Shown: positions 1 through 8,031, counted from the first letter of the stretch. The stretch is DNA of 10,669 nucleotides from Deltaproteobacteria bacterium (GCA_005879095.1 VBLM01000283.1:1-10669), one strand, 5' to 3'. Notes: a model not told the origin generated them from the sequence alone. Numbers and translations are program-made.

Positions 1-45
1 GATCGCCGCTCCCGCAATCACACCGAGCACGGCTCCGCGCAGCAT
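1..45 (-). CDS. 5' end of a leftward gene, probable membrane or exported protein
   Basis: Only the first 15 codons are inside the window. Read leftward from an ATG at 45-43, they give MLRGAVLGVIAGAAI: one early arginine and then a small-residue hydrophobic stretch, typical of the start of a signal peptide or first membrane segment. A GGAGGGG purine tract lies 10 bases upstream (62-56 on the minus strand), a good if slightly distant ribosome binding site. The function cannot be known from so little. The gene would be divergent from the winged-helix gene to its right, with about 41 bases between starts. The frame stays open to the window edge. Extending the sequence to the left would settle it. 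Confidence 0.5.
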   Translation of the reverse strand, partial: MLRGAVLGVIAGAAI

Positions 46-67
46 CCGACTTGATCCCCTCCGACTT
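45..67. repeat. Short direct repeat TCCGACTT in a divergent gap
   Basis: The octamer TCCGACTT occurs at 45-52 and again at 60-67, a period of 15 bases, between two divergent starts (45 leftward, 87 rightward). It could be a regulator site or chance. The second copy overlaps the putative ribosome binding site of the leftward gene. No convincing -35/-10 promoter was recognised here. Confidence 0.25.
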
Positions 68-86
68 CTGCCGTAGGTACGCCGCC

Positions 87-518
87 GTGCTGCCGGCACT
101 CTGCCACGAGCTGATCGCTTTCGCGCTCGCCTTCGCGCCGCGCGGCTTCCGGCCGCGCCCGCACAAGCCGCACCCGCCGGCCGACGACGACGCGCACCAG
201 CTCTGGTACTGGATCGACGACCACGGCGACATCGTCTTTCCCCTCGTCGGCCTCGCCGTGCTGGCGCTGGTGATCCTCGGCATCCGCCGCGGCATGAAGA
301 GCAACGTCGCGACTTTACAGAAGAAACAGGAACAGAAAGACACCATCGTGCGGATGATGCGGCAGAAGCTGCTGGTCAGCGCAGAGGCGATCTCGACCGA
401 CCTGCACATCGACCACTTCACCGCTTCGGTCCTGCTCGACGACCTGGTCCGCGAGGGCAAGCTGGTCGAGCAGAAATCGACCAGCGGCGTCGCCAACTAC
501 CGGCTCAAGGGCCTCTGA
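87..518 (+). CDS. Membrane-anchored protein with C-terminal winged-helix-like domain, hypothetical
   Basis: The 143-residue protein has four visible parts: a short hydrophobic N-terminus (LPALCHELIAFALAFAP), a His/Pro/Asp-rich linker, one clear membrane segment at about residues 46-65 (IVFPLVGLAVLALVILGI), and a cytosolic tail. The tail starts with a Lys/Gln-rich helix likely to form a coiled coil and ends in about 50 residues shaped like a winged helix: a helix, LLVSAEAISTDLHI, then a helix with VLLDDLVREGKLVEQ, then a short beta wing ending in YRLKGL. GTG at 87 is preferred because AGG lies 9 bases upstream. A TTG at 51 in the same frame would add 12 residues but has no ribosome binding site and sits on the signal of the divergent gene. 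The gene overlaps the convergent lipoprotein gene by 14 bases. Family not recognised. The winged helix may bind DNA or protein, by inference from fold pattern only. Confidence 0.75.
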   Translation: MLPALCHELIAFALAFAPRGFRPRPHKPHPPADDDAHQLWYWIDDHGDIVFPLVGLAVLALVILGIRRGMKSNVATLQKKQEQKDTIVRMMRQKLLVSAEAISTDLHIDHFTASVLLDDLVREGKLVEQKSTSGVANYRLKGL

Positions 519-1077
519 CGAGCGGGATCACGCGGGCGCGCAGCGTCTCGACCGCGTCCGACAGCGCTTCGTGGACCTTGTCGACCGCCTGCACGCAAGG
601 GGCAGACTGTGCGTGGCCGGTCACGGTGTCGCGCCAGACGGCCGCACCGTCGCGAGACAGCGTCGCATCGAGCACGACCAGCACGTTTCCCTGGCCCGAG
701 TTGAACCAGCTCTGTTGCGGCTGATCGATCGCCGGCGCATCCGGTCCCCCCTGCTGCACGGGCTTGTCCGTTCGCCGCGGACGTTCGTTTTCCGGACCCA
801 TCGTCGCCTCGCGCAGCGCGACCGTGAGCACCAGCGGCCCGTTGCTGGCGTTGGTCACGTTGGCGCCCGTGTCGCTGAACGCCGCCACCAGGGCCTTGTG
901 CGCGCGCAGCGCGAGGTCCTGCGAGACTTGCCCGCAGCCGATCCCGGGCGTCGGGCGCGCATCCGCCGGCGCCGGCACGCCGAGCGTAACCCCGCGCAAC
1001 GCCGATGGATCCACGGGCTTGCGCGCGGCCGCCGGCGTACACGCTAGTACGAGGCTAAATGTCGAAGTAAAGCGCAA
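505..1077 (-). CDS. Putative lipoprotein of unknown function downstream of glnA
   Basis: The 190-residue protein begins [13 protein letters not shown]: an arginine, a short hydrophobic core and a cysteine at position 13 in a lipobox-like VLAC, so it is probably lipidated and periplasmic. The mature part holds no recognised domain. It has a Gly/Pro-rich start, a patterned beta section near [19 protein letters not shown], a low-complexity Pro/Gln/Gly segment, a beta pair near [19 protein letters not shown], and a C-terminal helix. Two later cysteines might form a disulfide. The start is a TTG inside glnA, 23 bases before the end of that gene in another frame, with only a weak GGAA upstream. No ATG or GTG lies between it and the lipobox, and it would be translated by coupling to glnA. 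The 3' end overlaps the convergent winged-helix gene. Function unknown. Confidence 0.7.
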   Translation of the reverse strand: MRFTSTFSLVLACTPAAARKPVDPSALRGVTLGVPAPADARPTPGIGCGQVSQDLALRAHKALVAAFSDTGANVTNASNGPLVLTVALREATMGPENERPRRTDKPVQQGGPDAPAIDQPQQSWFNSGQGNVLVVLDATLSRDGAAVWRDTVTGHAQSAPCVQAVDKVHEALSDAVETLRARVIPLVRGP

Positions 1078-2503
1078 ATTCCATCGGCGACGGTCGCAGC
1101 CGGACCGGGTTCAGCTCCTTCTCGATCTTGGTGTCGATCCAGGCCTCGATCACGTCCTGCGTGAAGACGTCGCCCTTCAAGAGGAACTCGTGGTCCTTCT
1201 TCAGGCAGTCGAGGGCCTCCTCCAGCGAGCCCGGCATCTTCGGCACGTCCTTCAACTCTTCCGGCGACAGGCCGTAGATGTCCTTGTCGAGCGGATCGCC
1301 CGGATCGACCCGGTTCTCGATCCCGTCGAGCCCCGCCATCAGCATCGCCGCGAACGCCAGGTATGGGTTGCACGACGGGTCCGGCGAGCGGAACTCGAGC
1401 CGCTTGGCCTTCGGCGACGGCGAATACATCGGGATGCGGATCGACGCGCTCCGGTTGCGCGAAGAGTATGCGAGGTTCACCGGCGCCTCGAATCCCGGCA
1501 CCAGCCGCTTGTAGCTATTCGTGGTCGGATTGCAGAGCGCCGCCAGCGCCCGCGCGTGCTTGAGCAGGCCGCCGATGTAGTGCATCGCCATCTCGCTCAT
1601 GCCCGCGTAGCCGTCGCCGGCGAAGAGCGGCTTGCCGCCCTTCCAGATCGACTGGTGGGTGTGCATGCCCGAGCCGTTGTCGCCGTAGAGGGGCTTCGGC
1701 ATGAACGTCACCGTCTTGCCGTTCCGCAGCGCGACGTTCTTGATGATGTACTTGAACCACATCAGCTTGTCGGCGCAGCGGACGAGGCTGTCGAAGCGGA
1801 TGTCGATCTCCGCCTGGCCCGCGGTCGCGACCTCGTGGTGCTGCCGCTCGACCTGGATGCCGACCTGCTCCATCACCCGCACCATCTCGGTGCGGAGGTC
1901 CTGCTGCGAGTCGATCGGCGCGACCGGGAAGTAGCCTTCCTTGTAGCGCGGCTTGTAGCCGAGGTTCGGCACCTCGTGGGCGTGCTTGCCGTCGAAGTGC
2001 GTCTCGCGGGCGTGCCCCGTCTCCCACTGGCCCTCGCGAGATTCGATGCGGTAGTGGGCGTGGTTGACGCCGGTGTCGTAACTGACGCCGTCGAAGATGA
2101 AGAACTCCGCCTCGGGGCCGTAGTAGGCCGTGTCACCGAGGCCGGTCTGCTTCAGAAAGCGCTCGGCCTTCTGCGCGATGAAGCGCGGGTCGCGCGAGTA
2201 AGGCTCCTTGGTGATCGGATCGAAGATGTTGCAGATCAGGGACAGCGTCGCGTCCTTCATGAACGGATCCATCACCGCCGTGTCCGGGTCTGGGAACACC
2301 AGCATGTCGCTGGCGTGGATCGGCGCCCAGCCGCGGATCGAGCTGCCGTCGAAGCCGAGGCCCTCGTCGAAGACGGCTTCGTTCAGTTCCGAGATCGGGA
2401 TGGTGAAGTGCTGCCAGAGGCCGAGGAAGTCCATGAACTTCAGATCGACCATCACGGCCTTCTTGTCGCTTGCGAGTCCGATGACGTCCTTGCCCTTGGG
2501 CAT
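1055..2503 (-). CDS. glnA: Type I glutamine synthetase (GS-I beta type)
   Basis: It catalyses ATP-dependent condensation of ammonia and glutamate to glutamine, the entry point of ammonium assimilation, as a cytosolic dodecamer. The 482 residues match the family's usual length of about 470. Visible motifs in order: FDGSS at 51-55, [10 protein letters not shown] at 129-138 and [13 protein letters not shown] at 222-234 (metal and glutamate ligands), [10 protein letters not shown] at 277-286 (ATP/glutamate site), [13 protein letters not shown] at 325-337, the arginine-rich NRSASIRIP at 350-358, and [12 protein letters not shown] near 371-382. Tyr410 in [11 protein letters not shown] aligns with the adenylylated tyrosine of the beta subtype, so control by GlnE-type adenylylation is likely; glnE itself is not in the window. 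The gene follows glnB by 13 bases with an excellent ribosome binding site, and a lipoprotein gene begins inside its 3' end. Confidence 0.98.
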   Translation of the reverse strand: MPKGKDVIGLASDKKAVMVDLKFMDFLGLWQHFTIPISELNEAVFDEGLGFDGSSIRGWAPIHASDMLVFPDPDTAVMDPFMKDATLSLICNIFDPITKEPYSRDPRFIAQKAERFLKQTGLGDTAYYGPEAEFFIFDGVSYDTGVNHAHYRIESREGQWETGHARETHFDGKHAHEVPNLGYKPRYKEGYFPVAPIDSQQDLRTEMVRVMEQVGIQVERQHHEVATAGQAEIDIRFDSLVRCADKLMWFKYIIKNVALRNGKTVTFMPKPLYGDNGSGMHTHQSIWKGGKPLFAGDGYAGMSEMAMHYIGGLLKHARALAALCNPTTNSYKRLVPGFEAPVNLAYSSRNRSASIRIPMYSPSPKAKRLEFRSPDPSCNPYLAFAAMLMAGLDGIENRVDPGDPLDKDIYGLSPEELKDVPKMPGSLEEALDCLKKDHEFLLKGDVFTQDVIEAWIDTKIEKELNPVRLRPSPMEFALYFDI

Positions 2504-2509
2504 CGATGC

Positions 2510-2515
2510 CCTCCT
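2510..2515 (-). promoter_or_regulatory. Ribosome binding site of glnA
   Basis: A perfect AGGAGG lies 6 bases before the glnA ATG and directly after the glnB stop codon. It is the strongest ribosome binding site on this strand and fixes the glnA start at 2503. It fits strong independent initiation on glnA within a glnB-glnA message, whereas glnB itself has no evident site. Confidence 0.85.
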
Positions 2516-2516
2516 G

Positions 2517-2867
<351 letters not shown>

Positions 2868-3389
2868 CTACAGCACGTTGGCGACGATGTGGAGCGTCAG
2901 ATCGGCTTCGATGGTGGTGTCCTGCGGCGGGACCGAAGCCGTCCCGGTGGTGGTGATCGAGAAGCTGTCGGCTTTGGCGTAAGGGGCGAGCTCTTGATCG
3001 TCAATCGTCAGGTCTATCGACTCCACGCCGGACGGGATGGTGAGCGCCTCGGCGATGCGGATTTTCTGCTGGTTGGGCGCCTCGATGAAGAACTCGATCT
3101 TCTGGATGAACGACAGCGCCTGCGTCGTGGGGGTGACAATCTTGAGCGTCAACTTGCTGACCCTGCACGAGCTGACGTGGTCCTTGTTGGTGTTGTTGTT
3201 GGCGAAGCTCTGGTTCTGCGAGAAGGTCATTCCGCCGAACGCGGGAAAGCCGGGAAAGGTCGGCAACAGGCCGCCGGCGGGTGAGCCGCGAACGGTGGAC
3301 TGGCCGGGCGAATCGACGTCGAAGGCGACCTGTCCGAGGCCCGGGCAGCCGGCGAGAAGCAGCGAAAGCAACGGGATCGAGCGACGCAT
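2868..3389 (-). CDS. Putative lipoprotein of unknown function upstream of glnB
   Basis: The 173-residue protein has a textbook lipoprotein signal: MRRSIPLLSLLLAGC, two arginines, a leucine-rich core and the lipobox LAGC with Cys15. After cleavage comes a Gly/Pro-rich linker (to about residue 55), an Asn-rich stretch (SFANNNTNKD), then about 110 residues of alternating hydrophobic pattern suggesting a beta sandwich, including SKLTLKIVTPTTQ, IQKIEFFIEAPNQQKIRIAEA, SIDLTIDDQEL and a final TIEADLTLHIVANVL. No known family recognised; it resembles in general pattern the small beta-rich surface lipoproteins of myxobacteria (weak inference). It is the first gene of the leftward unit ending in glnB and glnA and starts only 28 bases from the divergent cyclase-like gene. 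Only a weak AAGAAG precedes the ATG. Confidence 0.8.
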   Translation of the reverse strand: MRRSIPLLSLLLAGCPGLGQVAFDVDSPGQSTVRGSPAGGLLPTFPGFPAFGGMTFSQNQSFANNNTNKDHVSSCRVSKLTLKIVTPTTQALSFIQKIEFFIEAPNQQKIRIAEALTIPSGVESIDLTIDDQELAPYAKADSFSITTTGTASVPPQDTTIEADLTLHIVANVL

Positions 3390-3415
3390 CCGCGCTTCTT
3401 ACTGCTAAACTGCAC

Positions 3416-3430
3416 GCGTGGGCTATGCCG
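3416..3430 (-). promoter_or_regulatory. Possible sigma-54-type promoter for the lipoprotein-glnB-glnA unit
   Basis: On the minus strand this reads CGGCATAGCCCACGC, with the GG and GC doublets separated by exactly 10 bases as in the sigma-54 consensus TGGCAC-N5-TTGC. Six of the consensus positions differ or are degenerate, so this is weak. It would place transcription start about 15-20 bases before the lipoprotein ATG, and sigma-54 control of glnB/glnA is common in proteobacteria. It lies within the first codons of the divergent gene. In such GC-rich DNA a chance match is quite likely. Confidence 0.2.
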
Positions 3431-6117
3431 AAGAGCGGCTCGACCTGATCGCGCGGCTACGCCGGCAGCTGCCGGGGAGGACGCTCACCGACACGCTGCG
3501 GATGGACGGGCGGGCGCTCCGCTTCCACCTCGGCACCTCGCTGGCCGACCTGCGGGTGCCGGTGCACGTCGACGCCGAGGTCGAGCATGCGCTCAGCGCC
3601 GCCGTCCGCGACCTCTTCTTCCTGCTCTGCGTGCGGCACCGGCCGGCGCTGCGCGAGCACGAGTACGACCGGCTGATCCTGCTCGACGGCTTCGACCCGC
3701 GGGCGGCGCGCCCGGCGTCGTTCATCGCGCCGGCCACGGTGAAGAGCGACAACGTGCGCAAGGCGTTCCTCGAGGCGCCGGAGATGCACTCCTCGCTCGA
3801 CAGCGGCCTGTTGGCCTCCTGGATCGCCTCGGGCCGCCCCGGCCGCGTGCTGATGGGCGTCATCAACGCCCTCTTGCGGCGCGCGCAGGAGGAGTCCCAG
3901 GCGCAGGAGCCGCCCGAGCCCACGCCGTACCTCGTGCTGCTGGCGCTGCGCGCGCTCTCGCACACCGCGCTGGAGACGTTGAAGGACCTGCCCGTCAGCG
4001 GTCCGGCGGGCCGCGTCCTGCACGGAGCGGTCGCGGCCGGCCTGCTCGTCGCCGTGCGGTTGGCGGCACGCGAATCCGGCGTCTTCACCTCACCCTCCGG
4101 GATGCAGGCCGAGGCGGCCGCGCACGCTCTCCCGTGGCTCGGGGGCGCCAAGATGGTCTGGGGCAGCGGTCTGTCGTGCTACGGCGTGCCGTTCGCCGAG
4201 GCGCCCGGAAAGATCGAGCAGCACATCCAGAAGCTCCTCGGCGGCGGCACGCCGGAGACGATCGCGCGCGACGCCGCGGCGGAACTGGCCGGCGCCAGGG
4301 AGGGCGCGCGCAAGGCGGCCCGGCAGGTGGCGCTGGCGCGGCTGCGCGGCGAAATCTTACAGTTGTTGCGCATGGCGGACGTCGGCCGCGCGCCGTCGCT
4401 CTCCATCGACGGCATCACGCTCGCCCAGCTTTTCCAGGCCCCGGTGATGCTCGAGCGCGTGCTGGTCACGCCCGCCTTGCGCAAGGAGCTGTCCACCCGC
4501 GCCAAGGCGACGGCCAAGGGCGCCACCAACGAGCCGGCCCGCACGCTGCTGGACTCGATTTCCATCGCCGCCAAGGAGTGGAAGGACGAAGATCCGGGCG
4601 CCTACGTCTCGACGGACGCGGTGGTCAAGTCCTGGGCGACGGCGGTGGCGGCGCTGGCGGTGGACGCGGCCCTCGATCGCGGCCTCGATCAGGCCGAGCT
4701 GCAGGTCGTGCACCGCACCGGCGCGGAGAGCGAGGGCGGCATCGCCACCGAGCACGAGGGCGGCAAGCTCTACCGCTTCGGCATCGAGGAGAAGCCGATC
4801 CTGATGGGCCGCGCCCGCACGGCGCAGATGGGGCACCTCTTCTGCGACATGAAGGACTTCACCAAGCGGACCGCCTTCCTGAAAGAGACTGTCGTCGCCG
4901 ACTTTTTGTCGCGCGAGTTCTACGGGCCGATCCTGACCGCGGCCGCCCGGCACGCGCAGGGCGCCGCGCACCTGGCCGACAAGGGCGGGATTTACTTGAA
5001 CAATTTGCTCGGCGACGCGGTCAGTTTTTCCGGCGACATCGTCGCGCTGCTGGAATTGTCCGACGAGATCCGCCACGCGCTCGGCAGCTACGCGAAGCGG
5101 CTCGACAGCGAAGGCTCGCGCGAGGCGGTCTCGAAGACGATCGCGACCATCGAGGAGAAGTATCGCGCCTCCACCCACATGCTGGAGGGCGCGATCAAGT
5201 CGGCGCAGGACGCGCTGCGGCGCGGGACGCTCGACCCGACTTCCGGCGAGGAGCCGTCCTACCGGCTGCGAGCGCTCGAGGCGCAGCGGCAGAAGCTCGA
5301 AGACCATCGCGAGTCCGAGCTTGCGCTGGCGAGCGGCGAGCACCTGGAGGCGGGCATCTTCGTCTCGTACGGCGCGGCCCCCGAGGTGGCCACCTTCGAG
5401 GACCACATCTTCGGGCAGATCAAGGTCTCCATCGCCGAGAAGATCAACGAAAGCGCGCGCGGCACGGCGCGCAACGGGGGCGTGCGGGCGCGGGTGGACG
5501 CGATCCTCGCTGCCGAGCGGGCGCGGCTGGGAAAGCCGTCGCTGGTCTGTCCGCTGGGCGTGGCGGTTTCGCAGCCGCTCTCGATGCCGGTCCCGGCCGA
5601 CGTCGAGCTCGCCGTCCGGCGCAGCGTGGCGACCGGCGATCTCGACGGCGCCGAGACGGTGCTCAACGGCGCGGTCCGCGATTTCGTGGCGCGGCTGGCC
5701 TCGCAGGAGACGTTCGAGGACCGCGGCGACATCTACAACGGCGGCGCGGCGCTCTCCGAGGAGGCCCTCAAGGCCTACGTCGAGGCGCGCGGGAACGACA
5801 TCGTCTTCATCAAGCGCGACATCGAAGTGGCCGCGCTGCATCCGGACCTGCGCGAGCGATTCGTCTTTCCCATGGCCTCGCTGCGGCTGGTGCTCGCCGT
5901 CTCGCCGCAGGGGCTGCACGAGCTCTTCGTCTTCGTCGGGCGGGCGCTGTTCAAGGGCTTCGAGAGACAGGGCGGCCTCGGCATCTACGAGATCGTCGCC
6001 CGCGAAAATCCGTTCTTCACGCTGATCGCGCAGCACCACGTCGCCGACTGGGTCCGCGAGTACGAGGCCGGCCGCGTGCCGGAGTCGGGCGACTGGGTCC
6101 CGGTGGCGCTCGGATGA
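3418..6117 (+). CDS. Large protein with divergent class III nucleotidyl cyclase-like domain
   Basis: The 899-residue protein has no signal peptide or membrane segment and is probably cytosolic. Residues 1-465 are mostly helical with no family recognised. A class III cyclase pattern follows: FCDMKDFT with Asp477 (first metal Asp), LLGDAVSF with Asp533 (second metal Asp), then after a charged, probably coiled-coil insertion (about 545-635) the strand GIFVSYG at 646-652 and KINESAR, whose Asn677 and Arg681 have the exact spacing of the transition-state Asn/Arg pair. The base-selecting lysine (four before the second Asp) is Asn529, and the partner Asp (seven before the Asn) is Val670, so substrate and activity are uncertain. 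A 200-residue tail contains DIYNGGAALSEEAL at 771-784. The GTG start has no Shine-Dalgarno but an in-frame stop lies 9 bases upstream. The next gene overlaps its stop. The gene is certain; the cyclase assignment is moderate. Confidence 0.85.
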   Translation: MGYAEERLDLIARLRRQLPGRTLTDTLRMDGRALRFHLGTSLADLRVPVHVDAEVEHALSAAVRDLFFLLCVRHRPALREHEYDRLILLDGFDPRAARPASFIAPATVKSDNVRKAFLEAPEMHSSLDSGLLASWIASGRPGRVLMGVINALLRRAQEESQAQEPPEPTPYLVLLALRALSHTALETLKDLPVSGPAGRVLHGAVAAGLLVAVRLAARESGVFTSPSGMQAEAAAHALPWLGGAKMVWGSGLSCYGVPFAEAPGKIEQHIQKLLGGGTPETIARDAAAELAGAREGARKAARQVALARLRGEILQLLRMADVGRAPSLSIDGITLAQLFQAPVMLERVLVTPALRKELSTRAKATAKGATNEPARTLLDSISIAAKEWKDEDPGAYVSTDAVVKSWATAVAALAVDAALDRGLDQAELQVVHRTGAESEGGIATEHEGGKLYRFGIEEKPILMGRARTAQMGHLFCDMKDFTKRTAFLKETVVADFLSREFYGPILTAAARHAQGAAHLADKGGIYLNNLLGDAVSFSGDIVALLELSDEIRHALGSYAKRLDSEGSREAVSKTIATIEEKYRASTHMLEGAIKSAQDALRRGTLDPTSGEEPSYRLRALEAQRQKLEDHRESELALASGEHLEAGIFVSYGAAPEVATFEDHIFGQIKVSIAEKINESARGTARNGGVRARVDAILAAERARLGKPSLVCPLGVAVSQPLSMPVPADVELAVRRSVATGDLDGAETVLNGAVRDFVARLASQETFEDRGDIYNGGAALSEEALKAYVEARGNDIVFIKRDIEVAALHPDLRERFVFPMASLRLVLAVSPQGLHELFVFVGRALFKGFERQGGLGIYEIVARENPFFTLIAQHHVADWVREYEAGRVPESGDWVPVALG

Positions 6118-6278
6118 GCGAGGAGCGCAAGGTCGTCGAGCACTATCCGCCGCCGGTGCCCGAAGACGAGCTGCCGCCTCCGACCTTCAAGCAGGCGCTG
6201 CTCGGCTACGGCTCGATCATCCTCGCCCTGGCCGCGCTCGGGCTCTTGATCGGCCTCTTGATGAAGGTGCTTCGCTGA
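6114..6278 (+). CDS. Small single-pass membrane protein coupled to the cyclase-like gene
   Basis: This 54-residue protein has an acidic and proline-rich cytosolic N-terminus (HYPPPVPEDELPPPTFKQ) followed by one membrane segment at about 29-50 (YGSIILALAALGLLIGLLM) and the basic end KVLR. Its ATG overlaps the TGA of the preceding gene in the four bases ATGA, so it is expected to be translated by termination-reinitiation and made together with the 899-residue protein; no separate ribosome binding site is evident. It might be a membrane partner or anchor for that otherwise soluble protein (inference). Family not recognised. It ends 4 bases from the convergent GGDEF gene. Confidence 0.75.
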   Translation: MSEERKVVEHYPPPVPEDELPPPTFKQALLGYGSIILALAALGLLIGLLMKVLR

Positions 6279-6282
6279 TCGC

Positions 6283-8031
6283 TCACGCGACGCGATTTCT
6301 GCCGGCGTCCTTGGCTTCGTAGAGCTTCGCGTCGGCGCGGCGGACTGCGTCGGCCCAGTCCTCGCCCGGCTGCAGCTCGGCTACACCGACCGACAAAGTC
6401 GCACCCCGCATCACCTGTGCGCCCAGGCCCTCGACGGCGGCCCGGACCCGTTCGCCGAAGGAGCGCGCCCCCTCGAGACCGGTCGCCGGGAGGATGGCGA
6501 GCAGCTCGTCGCCGCCCCAGCGGGCCGCCACGTCGACGCCGCGCATCGCGGCCGTCAGCACCTGCGCCGTCGCCCGCAGCGCGTCGTCGCCGGCGGCGTG
6601 TCCGAAGCGGTCGTTCACCTGCTTGAAGTGGTCGAGATCGATCAGCGCCACCGAAATCCGCGAGCCGAAGCGCTGCGCCCGCGAGGCTTCGCGCTCCAGC
6701 ACTTCCTCGGCCGCGCGCCGGTTCATCAGGCCGGTGATAGGATCGGTCCGCGCCAGGTGGTCGCGCTCGCGGATGAGATCCATCTCGGCGGTCATGTCGG
6801 TCAGCACGCCGAGCTGGCCCACGCCGTCGCCGAGCTGGATCGGCTTCGCCATCCAGCGCACGAACCGCCGCCGCGGCCGCTCCATCTCGAACTCGCCGCG
6901 CAACGCGTACGCCCCCGTCGGCGCGATCCGCAGCCGCCGCAGGAAGTCCTCCGGATCGCTCGACGACTGCGCCGCCTCGCCCACCAGGTCCTCCTGCTGC
7001 TTGCCGATCAGCGAATCGGGCGTCACCCCGAACATGTCCGCCAGCGCCTGGTTGGCGAAGATGACCTTGCGCTGCGCGTCGAGCAAGAAGACGCCGTTGT
7101 CGATGTTGTCGAGCACGGCGGTCAGGTACGAGACCGCCGTCTGCTCCTTGCGCAGCTGCTCCGGCAGGAGCGAGAAGTCGTGCTGCTGCCGCTTGCGCCC
7201 GACGCGCAGCTCGAGCTCGCCGGCCACGCCGCGCGCGAGCAGCACCAGCTGATCGACGTCCTCGGGAGTGACCGCCAGCGGCTTCCGGTCGAGGATGCAG
7301 AGCGTTCCCAGGACGTCGCCCGATGCTGTCTCGAGCGGCGCGCCGACGTAGCTGCCGACCAGGCCCTGCTTGACCAGCGGGTTCTCCGCGAACCCCGGAT
7401 GGTGCACCGCGTCCGGCACGACCAGCGGCTGGCGTCCCTGCACCACGTGGGTGCAGAACGAATGGTCCCGCTCGACCAGCCGCGCATTCTCCGGCACGCC
7501 GTGCGCGCCCATCGCCCACTGCTTGTCCTCCAGCACCAGCGAGATCATCGCTGCCGGCACGCCGAACTTCTTCGCGGTCTCCTCGGCGATGCGGTCGAGC
7601 TCCGGGTCGCGATCGCCCGGGGCCAGCCCCATCTGGTCGAGCCGGTGCAGCCGGACCTCTTCCGCGCGCTCCTCGTCGATCTCGCGCAGCGTGGCGGCCG
7701 GCGGCGGCGCGCTGGTCGACGGCGCAGGCCCGTGCGGCGCCTGCGACGCGGCCAGCACCTTCTTCACCGCGCGCCGGATCGAATCGGCCGGCGCCGAGCG
7801 GGAGAGCAGGGCCGAGATCCCCAGCGGCCCGCGCAGGCGCAGCGCCGTGTCCCGCAGCGAGCGGAAGGCCGAGATCGCCACCACCGGCGCGTGCTCCTCC
7901 GGCGCCAGCTTGCGGATCTCCTCGATCAGCTGGAACCCGTCGGTTCCCGCGAGCGACAGCTCGGTGATGGTCAAGGCCGGCGCACCGGCCTGCTGGATGA
8001 AGGCCAGCGCCTCACCCGCGCCGCGCACCAC
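6283..8031 (-). CDS. Diguanylate cyclase with truncated receiver, GAF, PAS and GGDEF domains
   Basis: It should make c-di-GMP from two GTP in the cytosol. Residues 1-92 are a receiver lacking its first strand and helix; the rest of that fold is encoded just upstream behind a TAG. A Pro/Ala linker is followed by GAF at about 120-280 (FCTHVVQGRQPLVVPDA, GAPLETASGDVLGTLCILD), PAS at about 302-415 (LDNIDNGVFLLD) and GGDEF from about 425. That last domain has TDPITGLMNRR, the metal strand LIDLDHFKQVND (Asp465), GHAAGDDAL, WGGDEL at 505-510 (Leu for the usual Phe) and an intact inhibitory I-site RGVD at 497-500, so product inhibition is expected. The receiver has Glu24 where the phospho-accepting Asp should be. 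GTG at 8031 directly follows the TAG and has GAGG 5 bases upstream, so reinitiation is possible. Otherwise this is the 3' part of a pseudogene starting at 8121. Confidence 0.85.
   Translation of the reverse strand: MVRGAGEALAFIQQAGAPALTITELSLAGTDGFQLIEEIRKLAPEEHAPVVAISAFRSLRDTALRLRGPLGISALLSRSAPADSIRRAVKKVLAASQAPHGPAPSTSAPPPAATLREIDEERAEEVRLHRLDQMGLAPGDRDPELDRIAEETAKKFGVPAAMISLVLEDKQWAMGAHGVPENARLVERDHSFCTHVVQGRQPLVVPDAVHHPGFAENPLVKQGLVGSYVGAPLETASGDVLGTLCILDRKPLAVTPEDVDQLVLLARGVAGELELRVGRKRQQHDFSLLPEQLRKEQTAVSYLTAVLDNIDNGVFLLDAQRKVIFANQALADMFGVTPDSLIGKQQEDLVGEAAQSSSDPEDFLRRLRIAPTGAYALRGEFEMERPRRRFVRWMAKPIQLGDGVGQLGVLTDMTAEMDLIRERDHLARTDPITGLMNRRAAEEVLEREASRAQRFGSRISVALIDLDHFKQVNDRFGHAAGDDALRATAQVLTAAMRGVDVAARWGGDELLAILPATGLEGARSFGERVRAAVEGLGAQVMRGATLSVGVAELQPGEDWADAVRRADAKLYEAKDAGRNRVA

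Noticed and set aside
51..86. TTG at 51 as start of the winged-helix gene
   Set aside because: No ribosome binding site, and it overlaps the GGAGGGG of the divergent gene. GTG at 87 with AGG 9 bases upstream is better, though TTG is not excluded.
3184..3205. Short GTT-rich repeat within the upstream lipoprotein gene
   Set aside because: It only reflects a run of asparagine codons (NNNTN) in the protein; too short to be a functional repeat.
4357..6039. 560-codon open frame on the minus strand opposite the cyclase-like gene
   Set aside because: No domain motifs, Arg/Val/Leu-rich composition, and the plus strand carries recognisable cyclase residues.
4134..6278. 714-codon open frame on the plus strand inside the cyclase-like gene
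   Set aside because: The product is Arg/Gly/Ala repeat-like until it reaches the real 54-codon gene at its end, which has its own ATG at 6114. Only that last part is accepted.
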